Shown: one piece after another, positions 24,510 to 32,285 of the stretch
How the letters are laid out: each line of letters opens with the position of its first letter
How positions within the stretch are numbered: the first letter of the stretch is position 1
Assembly: GCA_937949995.1 (NCBI GenBank)
Contig: CALFEO010000023.1
Location: forward strand, 1-59,807
Direction: 5' to 3'
Source: an uncultured bacterium
Lineage (GTDB): Bacteria; Patescibacteriota; Patescibacteriia; 2-12-FULL-60-25
DNA: 59,807 nucleotides
Made by a program: the position numbers and the translations under genes
Notes under the pieces: generated by a model
The model's input: the letters and a program-made list of their open reading frames with translations, nothing else
Databases searched by the model: none
Told to the model about the DNA's origin: nothing

Positions 24510-24665
24510 GTTATTTCCGCTTCTAAGGCGCATTTGCTATTGTCACCAGCTCAATAAACTTTGATTTGTCATTGCCACCGGATTTTACTAACAGAGTTGC
24601 TTGAGTGGAGATTTCTCACATCCGATTCTCCGCCTGAGGCGGATGCGCCTAAGGAGCAGAAATGA
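24510..24665. repeat. GAGAAATCTCC family repeat with nested CCGCC hairpin
   Basis: Inverted copies of GCTCCTAAGGCGCATCNGATG / GAGAAATCTCC. One arm (about 24624-24642) carries an extra ATTCTCCGCCTGAGGCGGAT hairpin missing from the sister copy at 17821. Confidence 0.75.
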
Positions 24666-24775
24666 CAAATCCCGTTCTCCACTCAACTCTCCTCCTTCTT
24701 AAGGAGGAGTACCGAGCGTATTGCGAGGGGAGGTGGTTGTCGGCAATGGCTAGCGGCTCGTAGCTGGTAGCTATT
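24666..24775. repeat. Short palindromes and heptamer array
   Basis: Contains CTCCTTCTTAAGGAGGAG-type palindromes followed by a heptamer array (GGCTAGCGGCTCGTAGCTGG). No gene is seen. Confidence 0.6.
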
Positions 24776-24803
24776 TAAAAACCGCCCTAAAGCGGTTTTT
24801 AAA
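24776..24803 (-). terminator. Terminator after tRNA-Lys
   Basis: AAAAACCGC-CCTAAA-GCGGTTTTT with T-rich tails, immediately 3' of the tRNA gene on the minus strand. It is symmetrical, so it also works on the plus strand. Confidence 0.8.
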
Positions 24804-24805
24804 TC

Positions 24806-24880
24806 TGGTGCGCGAGGTGGGGATCGAACCCACGACCATTGGCTTAAAAGGCCACTGCTCTACCACTGAGCTACTCGCGC
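24806..24880 (-). tRNA. tRNA-Lys (anticodon UUU)
   Basis: A cloverleaf can be drawn on the minus strand. The acceptor stem GCGCGAG/CTCGCGC is perfect. The D arm is GCTC..GAGC, the anticodon loop CTTTTAA (anticodon TTT), and the T arm GTGGG-TTCGATC-CCCAC. The 3' ACCA is encoded. The only flaw is a G-A mismatch at the outer anticodon-stem pair. Confidence 0.95.
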
Positions 24881-24892
24881 CAACGATTTAGT

Positions 24893-25040
24893 TAAAAGTT
24901 TAAAGTAACAAGTCCGTCAGGAGTTCATCAAGTTGAAAGTCTAAAGTTCATAAAGAGAGGCTTAAGTAACTCTTGAAGAACTTTAGACTTGATGAACTTG
25001 TTACTTGGTGAGATGAACTTTAGACTTGATGAACTTTTTA
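24893..25040. repeat. AGTTCATCAAG palindromic repeat
   Basis: Full-length palindromic copy (AAGTAACAAG..TTAAG..CTTGTTACTT) between tRNA-Lys and the GT4 gene. It ends in CTGGTTCG like the MITE right ends but lacks the GGTTCAGACAAT terminus. Confidence 0.75.
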
Positions 25041-25056
25041 CTGGTTCGATTAAGCC

Positions 25057-25085
25057 TTGGTTGATTTGTGTTTTTGCTGTACAAT
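25057..25085 (+). promoter_or_regulatory. Promoter of the GT4 gene
   Basis: TTGGTT (25057-25062), 17-bp spacer, TACAAT (25080-25085). The start codon is 28 nt after the -10 box, so this mRNA has a short leader. Confidence 0.6.
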
Positions 25086-25113
25086 AATAACATAAAGCCA
25101 AAAATTTATCAAG

Positions 25114-26286
25114 ATGCGTATAGCAATGATTGGAGCCAAGGGGCTTCCAACGCTTCATCCTGTGGGAGGGGGCATCGAGACGCACGTGGAAAACCTCGCG
25201 CGCCATCTTGTTTTACGCGGCCACAATGTAACTGTCTATGTCCGTAAATACGCAAATCCCAAATTAAAAAAACGTCACAAAGGCATCAAAATAGTAACTT
25301 TGCCATCATTTAATACCAAACACTTGGATACAATCAGCCACGTATTTCTTGCCAGTCTTCATGCTCTGACCGAAGATTACGATATCTGCCACTATCACGG
25401 CATCGGTCCTTCAACCCTTTGCTGGATACCCCGCTGGTTTAAACGTTCCGTCAGGGTAATCGTCACCTTTCATAGCCGTGATCAATTTCATGAAAAATGG
25501 GGCGGTTTTGCCAAGCTTTATTTAATGTTTTCCGAATGGGCGGCCGTAGCCCTTCCGCATGCAACAATAACAGTTTCGCACGAATTGCAAATTTTGTGCA
25601 GTTTATTGTTTCCCAAAAAAGAGGTGGATTATGTGCCCAATGGCGTTGAAATTCCCAACAAAAAAATCAGTCACAAAGATTTACGTCAATTCAAATTGCA
25701 ACCCGGTAAATATTTTTTACATTTGGCCAGGCTTGTGGCGCATAAAGCTCAAGATGATACCATCCGTGCTTTTCAAGAATTGAAAACCAATGATAAGCTC
25801 GTTATCGCCGGAGCTGCAAGCTTTGATGATGTGGTATACATGGAGCAGCTCAAAACTCTTGCCAAAGATGATCCGCGGATCATCTTTACCGGCCATGTCA
25901 GCGGTCACACTCTTAAATCTCTCGTCGCGCATTGCCGTGCCATGGTGCATCCTTCGCGCAGTGAAGGCTTATCCGTATCCATCTTGGAGGCCATGAGCCA
26001 CGGCAAGGTTGTTATCATGAGCGATATTCCCGCCAATCTCGAGCTTATCGATCACTCCGGTATAGCCATCCCTGTCGGCAACGTAGAGATGCTTTCCGCG
26101 GCCATGAAGTGGGTGATTGATGACCCAAAAACCGCATCTTTGCGAGGCCAGCGCGGTCGCGAAATAATTAAGCGCCTATTCTCTTGGGAATCTGTGGCGC
26201 GTCATATTGAATATGTCTATGAAGGAACTTACTTTGAAAGAAAAAGCTTGGCAGGATATCGGCCGGCTAAAGCAAGCGATCGATAA
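25114..26286 (+). CDS. Family 4 glycosyltransferase
   Basis: A 390-aa GT-B fold enzyme. The N-terminus MIGAKGLPT..GGGIETHVENLA is typical of GT4 acceptor domains. The C-terminal donor domain has HLARLVAHKAQD, VHPSRSEGLSVSILEAMSHG (E-x7-E motif) and later nucleotide-sugar contacts. It probably transfers a sugar in surface polysaccharide or glycolipid synthesis; donor and acceptor are unknown. The 3' end overlaps the translin-family gene by 68 nt or more. Confidence 0.9.
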   Translation: MRIAMIGAKGLPTLHPVGGGIETHVENLARHLVLRGHNVTVYVRKYANPKLKKRHKGIKIVTLPSFNTKHLDTISHVFLASLHALTEDYDICHYHGIGPSTLCWIPRWFKRSVRVIVTFHSRDQFHEKWGGFAKLYLMFSEWAAVALPHATITVSHELQILCSLLFPKKEVDYVPNGVEIPNKKISHKDLRQFKLQPGKYFLHLARLVAHKAQDDTIRAFQELKTNDKLVIAGAASFDDVVYMEQLKTLAKDDPRIIFTGHVSGHTLKSLVAHCRAMVHPSRSEGLSVSILEAMSHGKVVIMSDIPANLELIDHSGIAIPVGNVEMLSAAMKWVIDDPKTASLRGQRGREIIKRLFSWESVARHIEYVYEGTYFERKSLAGYRPAKASDR

Positions 26287-26806
26287 AGATCGCCAACAAT
26301 TATCCGAGCTCGCCGGCGAGCTGTTGCGTGTTTCCAAACGCGCGATTTTTACGCTCCAACGGCAAGATAAAACCGAGTCAACATCAAGGCTCAAAAAAGC
26401 CGACGAACTCTTAAAATCCGGCCTAAAAATCGTCGGCAAACAAACCTCGTTGCAAAACGACGGTGTTTGGCGCGCGGCCATGGAAGAATACGCCGAAGCT
26501 TACATCTTCAACTCCTTTCTATCCGGCCAACTCAAATTTCCCGTCGCCCTCAAAAATTATCCCGACTCAATCTACGGCGGTCTTGCCGACGCCGCGGGGG
26601 AGATGGCGCGTATGTCCGTCCTCTCCGCGACAGAGGGCGATGCTAAAAACGTAGAGCGTGCCTACCAAATCACCCTGCAAATCGTAGAACACCTGGCCAT
26701 GCTCGAACTCACCGGCAACCTCCGCTCCAAATTCGACCAATCAAAATCCCACCTCCGTCGCATAGAAGATATCAGATACGATTTGTCGAAAAGATCATTG
26801 TCTTGA
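26219..26806 (+). CDS. Translin-family protein
   Basis: A helical protein of about 195 aa matching the translin/TRAX family. ELAGELLRVSKRAIF is near the N-terminus. The signature EEYAEAYIFNSFLSG is at about 85-99, followed by SIYGGLADAAGEMARMSV and the C-terminal LRSKFDQSKSHLRRIEDIRYDL. Translins are RNA/ssDNA-binding oligomers best known from eukaryotes and archaea. TRAX-like catalytic acids cannot be assigned safely. The start could be ATG 26213 or 26219; both lie within the GT4 gene. The stop codon TGA falls in the sequence ATTGTCTTGAACC, the end of a repeat element. Confidence 0.8.
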   Translation: MKELTLKEKAWQDIGRLKQAIDKDRQQLSELAGELLRVSKRAIFTLQRQDKTESTSRLKKADELLKSGLKIVGKQTSLQNDGVWRAAMEEYAEAYIFNSFLSGQLKFPVALKNYPDSIYGGLADAAGEMARMSVLSATEGDAKNVERAYQITLQIVEHLAMLELTGNLRSKFDQSKSHLRRIEDIRYDLSKRSLS

Positions 26807-26997
26807 ACCTTGATTAACTTGATTCACGCTCATATTAACTTGATTACTATATTGTCTGAACCTTGATTATCCCGAACTAGTGGAAAGTTCATAAAGTCTA
26901 AAGTTTATCAAGAGAAGCTTAAGTTACTCTTGATGAACTTGTTACTTTTAACTTGATGAACTCGTCCAGTAATCTAGTGAATCAAGGTTCAGACAAT
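26797..26997. mobile_element. MITE-like element plus a partial left end
   Basis: A lone left end (26797-26850, ATTGTCTTGAACCTTGATT) is followed by a complete element at 26851-26997. That element has left terminus ATTGTCTGAACCTTGATTA, an inner AGTTCATAAAG/AAGCTTAAG palindrome, and right terminus ATCAAGGTTCAGACAAT. The last base is immediately followed by the murD ATG. Confidence 0.75.
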
Positions 26998-28416
26998 ATG
27001 AAGCAAAAAATCCTCATCCTCGGCCTTGGCCGATATGCAACCGGAAGCGGAGTTTCGGCGGCTCTTTATTTTGCTAAAAGAGGGGATGATGTGATTGTAA
27101 CCGACGCTTTGCCTTTGAAAGAAGTTAAAGACAACGTCGCGCAACTCAAAAAATATAAAAATGTAAAATTCCATCTCGGCGGTCTTAAACTGAAAGACGT
27201 TGACTGGGCGGATATCGTCGCTAAAAACCCCGGAGTGCGCCGTAATGATCCCATGTATCTCCGCGCCAAAAAACTCGGCAAACCAATCGTCAACGACATC
27301 ACCATCTTTCTCGAAAAATGCCCCTGTCTCACAATCGGCATCACCGGCACACGAGGCAAATCCACCACTACGGCTTGGATCGGCGATATGCTCAAACGCT
27401 CCGGAAAAACAGCTTACATCGGCGGCAACATCACAGTTTCACCTCTCACCTTCCTCACAAAGCTCAAAAAGTCGGATATAGCGGTAATCGAACTCTCCAG
27501 CTGGATGCTCGAAACTTGCGGTGAAGTCGGCATCTCGCCTCATATTGCGGTTTGGACAAATTTAATGCGCGATCATCTCAACACTTACGATGGCATGGAT
27601 GATTATGCCGAGGCCAAAGCGCAAATTATTCGTCACCAAAAACCAAATGATATCTTTATCGCCAATTTGGATAATGATTACGTTGCAAATTACGTCAGCG
27701 AAGCTCCCGGCACTGTCAAAGGTTTTTCCGCTAAGAAAAAATCAAAATCGGTCGCTTGGATCTCCAAAGATAAAATTGTGTTGCAAGATGGTAAAAAACT
27801 CATCGAGATCATTTCCACTAAAGACATTGGTTTATCCGGTGCTCATAACATCAAAAACGCTCTTGCCGCAATCATTACCGCCAAAGAAGCTGGAGCCAAT
27901 CTCAAAGGAATTCGCGAGTCACTGAAAAAGTTTACCGGCATGCCGTATCGCCAAGAGATTATCGCCGTCAAAAACGGCATAACTTTCGTAAACGACACAA
28001 CATCCACCACTCCGGACGCCGCCTTGGCCGCCATCACTCGTTTCGCGGGCAAAAATCACACCTTGCACTGGATCTGTGGCGGTGCGGAGAAGGATCTTCC
28101 GTACGACGAGCTAACGTCTAAAGTCAAAAGTCTAACGCCCGCGCTCCGAAGCTTCAGCGAAGGAGTGTCGAATGTCGATGTGCAGGTTTTGGATGGGACG
28201 GCGTTTAAGAGGTTTACATCAGCGATGAAGAAAGAGGGGATTGAGTTTACCAAGAACTCTTCTTTAAAATCTGCCTTCGAAAATTGCATTAAATCCGCTA
28301 AACACGGCGATGTAATATTGCTCTCACCGGCTTGCTCCAGCTTTGGCATGTTCAAAAACGAATTCGACCGCGGAGATCAATTTAACAAGCTTGTACACGA
28401 ATTTGACAGGCTATAA
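26998..28416 (+). CDS. murD: UDP-N-acetylmuramoylalanine-D-glutamate ligase
   Basis: Adds D-glutamate to UDP-MurNAc-L-Ala in the cytoplasm. The 472-aa Mur ligase has an N-terminal Rossmann-like domain (ILILGLGRYATGSGVSAA) and the ATP P-loop GITGTRGKSTTT (GTNGKTT in most MurD). NLMRDHLNTYDGMDDYAEAK and a C-terminal domain with FVNDTTSTTPDAALAAI and LSPACSSFGMF follow. ATG 26998 abuts the repeat element, so its promoter and any leader must lie inside the element. Earlier in-frame non-ATG starts lie in repeat sequence and are unlikely. Confidence 0.93.
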   Translation: MKQKILILGLGRYATGSGVSAALYFAKRGDDVIVTDALPLKEVKDNVAQLKKYKNVKFHLGGLKLKDVDWADIVAKNPGVRRNDPMYLRAKKLGKPIVNDITIFLEKCPCLTIGITGTRGKSTTTAWIGDMLKRSGKTAYIGGNITVSPLTFLTKLKKSDIAVIELSSWMLETCGEVGISPHIAVWTNLMRDHLNTYDGMDDYAEAKAQIIRHQKPNDIFIANLDNDYVANYVSEAPGTVKGFSAKKKSKSVAWISKDKIVLQDGKKLIEIISTKDIGLSGAHNIKNALAAIITAKEAGANLKGIRESLKKFTGMPYRQEIIAVKNGITFVNDTTSTTPDAALAAITRFAGKNHTLHWICGGAEKDLPYDELTSKVKSLTPALRSFSEGVSNVDVQVLDGTAFKRFTSAMKKEGIEFTKNSSLKSAFENCIKSAKHGDVILLSPACSSFGMFKNEFDRGDQFNKLVHEFDRL

Positions 28417-28451
28417 ACGCTCGGGTAGTATAAATCATACTTTTCCTACTT

Positions 28452-28691
28452 ATGCTGAACAACGATAAATCAAATCAACACTGCCCGGCCTTTATTGGTA
28501 CGGCAACCATGGGCGAAAAAGGGCAAATCGTCATTCCTAAAGAAGTTAGGGAAATGTATAATTTAAAAAAAGGCGAGCAATTGGTTGTAATAGTTGGTCC
28601 GCAAGATACTATCGCCCTCATTCCCATGAGCAAAGCTAAAACAATGTTGGCTAGTATTACTAAACAATTAAGTGATATAATCAATAAATAA
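28452..28691 (+). CDS. AbrB/MazE-type (SpoVT-AbrB) DNA-binding protein
   Basis: A 79-aa protein with the swapped-hairpin AbrB fold: ATMGEKGQIVIPKEVREMYNLKKGEQLVV (residues about 18-46). Proteins like this act as transition-state regulators or antitoxins. No toxin gene is adjacent. It lies 6 nt before the efflux adaptor gene and may regulate that export operon. A TATAAA box occurs about 20 nt upstream of its ATG. Confidence 0.88.
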   Translation: MLNNDKSNQHCPAFIGTATMGEKGQIVIPKEVREMYNLKKGEQLVVIVGPQDTIALIPMSKAKTMLASITKQLSDIINK

Positions 28692-28697
28692 TTGGAT

Positions 28698-30572
28698 ATG
28701 GCAGAGCAAGAACAAGTACAAAGTGCGCCTAAAAAATTTCGTCGAGATTCTTTTTGGAAAAAGAAGATCCTTTGGCTGATTTTGATTTTAATCTTAGCCG
28801 GAGCCGGATATTGGTATTACGCTTCGCAAAAATCTTCCAAAGTCGAGTATGAGCTTTTCGAGGCCGAACAAAAAACTTTGATTCAAAGCGTCGAAGTAAC
28901 CGGCGAAATCAAACCCGCGGCTCGAATTGATTTGGCTTTTGAGACAAATGGCACATTGTTTGAAGTACCGGTTAAAATCGGTCAAGAGGTTAAACGCGGT
29001 GAAGTCCTGGGTAAATTGCAAGAAACGGATCTCACCTTCGCTTATCGTCGAGCCCAAGCCGCTTATGCCATAGCATCAGCCAATCTCAACATGCGTTTAG
29101 CCGGCGAAACCAACGAATCAATTCGTGTCAGCGAAGCTCAAGTCGAGCAAGCCCAAGCCGCTTACGATAAAGCCTTATCTGATTTGGATAATACTCGCAT
29201 ACAATCCCAAAATGATTTGGAAAATGCCAAAATCGCTTTGGAAACCGCAGAAAATAATTTAAATAACACCGCTCCGATATCCGATCAAAACTTAATCAAT
29301 GCCATCGAAACCGCCAAGGCAACTCTTTTAGGTTCTCTGGGCCCCCTGCAAACAGCCTTGATCGACGGCGATACTGTCTCCGGCGTTGATGATACGGCAA
29401 CCAATCAAATGTACAAAACTTACTTGGGCGCATTGGAAGACGGTTCTTTAGAGCGTTCTCGTCAAAGTTACAAAATTGCCAAAGCATCCAAAACCATCGC
29501 CGAACAATCGGTTGAAACCATTTCATCCGCATCAACCAAACAAGAGGTCCTTGCCGCAACCGATTTGATGCTCATTGCCATACGTGATGTACAACAGTTT
29601 TTATTGGATGTGCAAACCGTATTATCAAATACAATTACCTCAACCTATTTCACTCAAACACAATTGGATGCCAAAAAGACGGTTATCAATTCCGATTACA
29701 GCTCTGTAACCGCGCAAAAAACCACGGTCAACTCGGCCAAACAATCGGTTCTTAATGCCGAACTCTCAAAAACCGCCGAGCGTGCTCGTCTTGAAGATGC
29801 TTATTCGGCTGCCAAAATCGCTTACAATATAGCTCTAACCAATATCGACCTCAGAATGTCTGCCGCCTCATCCTCGGTTGATATTCAAAAAGCCGCTTTG
29901 GAATCCGCTCAAGCTTCGCTGGCTCTCAAAAAATCAACTCCGCGTGAGGTGGATTTGGCCGGCTTGCGAGCTCAAGTCGCCGATGCCAAAGTCGCCATGG
30001 ATCAAGCCGCTGATAACTTAAGTAAATCTGTCATCACGGCGCCGGTTGATGGTGTAATCACTGACGTTGTTTCCGATATCGGCGAACGCGTTACGGCCTA
30101 CACTCCCCAAATCCGCATGATCGGCACCGAGCAATACGATATCGTGGCACAAGTACCCGAAGCCAATATCACCAAAGTTAAAGTCGGCCAGCAGGCTGAA
30201 ATCACATTGGATGCTCACGGCGATGATGAAAAATTTACCGGCTTTGTAACATCTGAAAATCCCGATCAAACCGTCATCTTGGACGCCATCTATTATGATG
30301 TACGCATACAAATAGATCCTCGTAACATGGAGATCAAGCCGGGCATGACAGCCAATGTCACCATCATCACGGATCAAATCGATAACGCGGTAATTATCCC
30401 TCTTAGAGCTATTCGAACCGATGCCGAAACCGGCGATAAAACCATCCGTGTTTTGGTTAACGATCAACCCGTTGAACGCAAAATTACAGTCGGCACCAGA
30501 GGCGACGAAGGCCGTGTCCAAATCATCGACGGAGTCACCAAGGGCGATCAAATCATTTTAAGAGAACTGTAA
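28698..30572 (+). CDS. Periplasmic adaptor-like (HlyD/MacA) protein
   Basis: A 624-aa membrane-fusion protein. It has an N-terminal membrane anchor (ILWLILILILAGAGYWYYA) and a lipoyl half-motif with VKIGQEVKRGEVLGKL. A very long Ala/Gln-rich coiled coil follows (about residues 115-440), then the second lipoyl half SVITAPVDGVITDV and beta-barrel domains ending in VTKGDQIILREL. The coiled coil is longer than in classical MacA. With the ABC ATPase and two MacB-like permeases that follow, it forms a tripartite-type exporter. Its role in an organism with uncertain outer envelope is unclear. Confidence 0.9.
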   Translation: MAEQEQVQSAPKKFRRDSFWKKKILWLILILILAGAGYWYYASQKSSKVEYELFEAEQKTLIQSVEVTGEIKPAARIDLAFETNGTLFEVPVKIGQEVKRGEVLGKLQETDLTFAYRRAQAAYAIASANLNMRLAGETNESIRVSEAQVEQAQAAYDKALSDLDNTRIQSQNDLENAKIALETAENNLNNTAPISDQNLINAIETAKATLLGSLGPLQTALIDGDTVSGVDDTATNQMYKTYLGALEDGSLERSRQSYKIAKASKTIAEQSVETISSASTKQEVLAATDLMLIAIRDVQQFLLDVQTVLSNTITSTYFTQTQLDAKKTVINSDYSSVTAQKTTVNSAKQSVLNAELSKTAERARLEDAYSAAKIAYNIALTNIDLRMSAASSSVDIQKAALESAQASLALKKSTPREVDLAGLRAQVADAKVAMDQAADNLSKSVITAPVDGVITDVVSDIGERVTAYTPQIRMIGTEQYDIVAQVPEANITKVKVGQQAEITLDAHGDDEKFTGFVTSENPDQTVILDAIYYDVRIQIDPRNMEIKPGMTANVTIITDQIDNAVIIPLRAIRTDAETGDKTIRVLVNDQPVERKITVGTRGDEGRVQIIDGVTKGDQIILREL

Positions 30573-30599
30573 AACATCGCCTCCCTGGTCGTAACGTAT

Positions 30600-30787
30600 A
30601 TTGTCTGAACCTTGATTAACTTGATTCACGCTCAAATTAACTTGATTATTTGGCGTCAAACGTCAAATGTCTAACGTAAAGAAATTTTAAGAACAATTAT
30701 ACAATTTGAAAATCTGTACGGAATCATTTAATCAAGTGAACCCCACTTCGCCGTTGGCTACGAGGGGCGCAGTCAAGGTTCAGACAG
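30600..30787. mobile_element. MITE-like element, diverged interior
   Basis: Left end ATTGTCTGAACCTTGATTA; right end GTCAAGGTTCAGACAG. The interior lacks the AGTTCATCAAG palindrome but contains the nested CCACTTCGCCG..GAGGGGC palindrome. It separates the adaptor and ATPase genes. Confidence 0.65.
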
Positions 30788-30818
30788 CTAGTGGCTTGTA
30801 GCTAGCAGCTATATTATT
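30785..30818 (+). repeat. Heptamer array before the ABC ATPase gene
   Basis: AGCTAGTGGCTTGTAGCT-type heptamers run into TATATTATT just before the ATG at 30819, as at pyrG, hrcA and dnaK. Confidence 0.6.
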
Positions 30819-31577
30819 ATGCCTAAACAAGAAATCCAAGGTTGCCTTAAAGAAATCGTCATCGAAGTTGAAAATCTGAATAAACAATACGAAAATGATG
30901 AAATAATCACCAAAGTATTGCATGATGTTTCTTTTAAGGTACCCAAAGGTCAGTTTTTGGCCATTATGGGTCAAAGCGGTTCCGGAAAATCAACCTTGAT
31001 GCATATTTTAGGCATGCTTGATTCGGCGACTTCCGGAACATACAAGTTTGAAGGTACGGATATATCCGAGTTTACCGATGATGAAAAAGCCCGCTTGCGG
31101 GGCGAAAAAATCGGTTTTGTATTTCAGTCTTTCAATCTTTTATCCAAAGCCACTGTTTTGGAAAATGTTAAACTTCCGCTTTTATATTCCAATATTCCGC
31201 AAAACAAACGCGATCAAATGGCACTCGACGCCATCGAAGCCGTGGGCTTATCGCATCGCGTCAACAATCTCTCCAACCAGCTTTCCGGCGGCGAACGCCA
31301 ACGCGTTGCTATTGCTCGCGCCTTAATCCGCCAGCCATCCGTCATCTTCGCCGACGAACCCACCGGCAACCTGGATTCCAAATCCGGCTTACAGGTCATG
31401 CAGCTTTTGCAAGATCTGAACATCGAAAAATGCGTAACCATCATCCTTGTCACTCACGAGCGCTACACGGCCGAACACGCCGAACGCGAAATTAAGCTCT
31501 TGGACGGTCGTGTCATCTCCGACCAAATGGTCACCAACCGCCGTTTCGCCAAAAACGGCTCCGAACTTATTAAATGA
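30819..31577 (+). CDS. MacB/LolD-type ABC transporter ATPase
   Basis: A 252-aa ATPase subunit. Walker A is GQSGSGKST (about 51-59), the Q-loop is in FVFQSFNLL, the ABC signature LSGGERQRVAIARAL, Walker B VIFADEP and the H-loop LVTHE. It fits the LolD/MacB (type VII) branch, in which ATP hydrolysis drives mechanotransmission by FtsX-like permeases; two such permeases follow at 32286 and 33738. Residues 1-15 are an extra N-terminal extension. Confidence 0.95.
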   Translation: MPKQEIQGCLKEIVIEVENLNKQYENDEIITKVLHDVSFKVPKGQFLAIMGQSGSGKSTLMHILGMLDSATSGTYKFEGTDISEFTDDEKARLRGEKIGFVFQSFNLLSKATVLENVKLPLLYSNIPQNKRDQMALDAIEAVGLSHRVNNLSNQLSGGERQRVAIARALIRQPSVIFADEPTGNLDSKSGLQVMQLLQDLNIEKCVTIILVTHERYTAEHAEREIKLLDGRVISDQMVTNRRFAKNGSELIK

Positions 31578-31614
31578 ACTTCGTTTATTACGTCCATAAC
31601 GTTTGTAACGTCAT

Positions 31615-31782
31615 ATTGTCTGAACCTTGATTAACTTGATTCACGCTCAAATTTACTTGATTACCAGATTAGTTCATCAAGTTAAAAGTAACAAGTTCAT
31701 CAAGAGTAACTTAAGCTTCTCTTGATAAACTTTAGACTTTATGAACTTTCAACTAGTTCTGGATAATCAAGGTTCAGACAAT
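31615..31782. mobile_element. Complete 168-bp MITE-like element
   Basis: The clearest copy. Terminal inverted repeats ATTGTCTGAACCTTGATTA (31615-31633) and TAATCAAGGTTCAGACAAT (31764-31782) form a perfect 19-bp match. The interior is the AGTTCATCAAG palindrome centred on CTTAAG. No coding capacity. Confidence 0.85.
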
Positions 31783-31803
31783 GTGAGTTATAACTAAAGC
31801 ATT

Positions 31804-32124
31804 ATGCACTACAAAGAAATACAAAAGCATGTTTTAAAACAAGCTAAATCATACGAAAAAAGATATAACTTAAAGATAGACAAACAATTCGCCATGTACA
31901 AACTCGTTGAAGAGGTTGGCGAATTTGCTCAGGCCGTGCTTATTCACGACCGCAAATCCCGTCCGGAAAAATTCCTGCCCAAAAGCCAAAGCAAATACGA
32001 AGTTGGCTTGGAACTGGCTGATGTGGTTTGCATGGCCATCGTCAACGCCGACCGCCTCGGTATTGATCTCGAACAAGCCATTAGTGATAAATGGATTACA
32101 AGAAAGGCTTACAAAAACAAATAA
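31804..32124 (+). CDS. MazG-like nucleotide pyrophosphohydrolase
   Basis: A 106-aa all-alpha NTP pyrophosphatase. The metal-binding motifs are E-E-V-G-E (residues about 36-40, KLVEEVGEFAQ) and the later E-x2-D pattern in GLELADVVCMAI. It probably removes non-canonical or excess NTPs. It sits between the ABC ATPase and its permeases without obvious functional link and is bounded by repeat elements on both sides. Confidence 0.85.
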   Translation: MHYKEIQKHVLKQAKSYEKRYNLKIDKQFAMYKLVEEVGEFAQAVLIHDRKSRPEKFLPKSQSKYEVGLELADVVCMAIVNADRLGIDLEQAISDKWITRKAYKNK

Positions 32125-32157
32125 GAAATAATTACGTTTATAACGTTATACCGCCGT

Positions 32158-32235
32158 CGTAGGGATAAACCTTGTGTTTATCCGTGCTAAAAAACAGTTA
32201 CCTGGGCACGGATAATCACAAGGATTATCCCTACG
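32158..32235. repeat. 30-bp-arm inverted repeat
   Basis: Arms 32158-32187 and 32206-32235 match at 28 of 30 positions around an 18-nt loop (CGTAGGGATAA..GCACGGATAA). It could fold as a very stable hairpin between the MazG-like gene and the permease. A related fragment is near 52680-52740. Confidence 0.85.
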
Positions 32236-32285
32236 AAAACCATTTGACGGTTTAACTAGTAGCCAGTAGCTTGTAGCTTATTATC

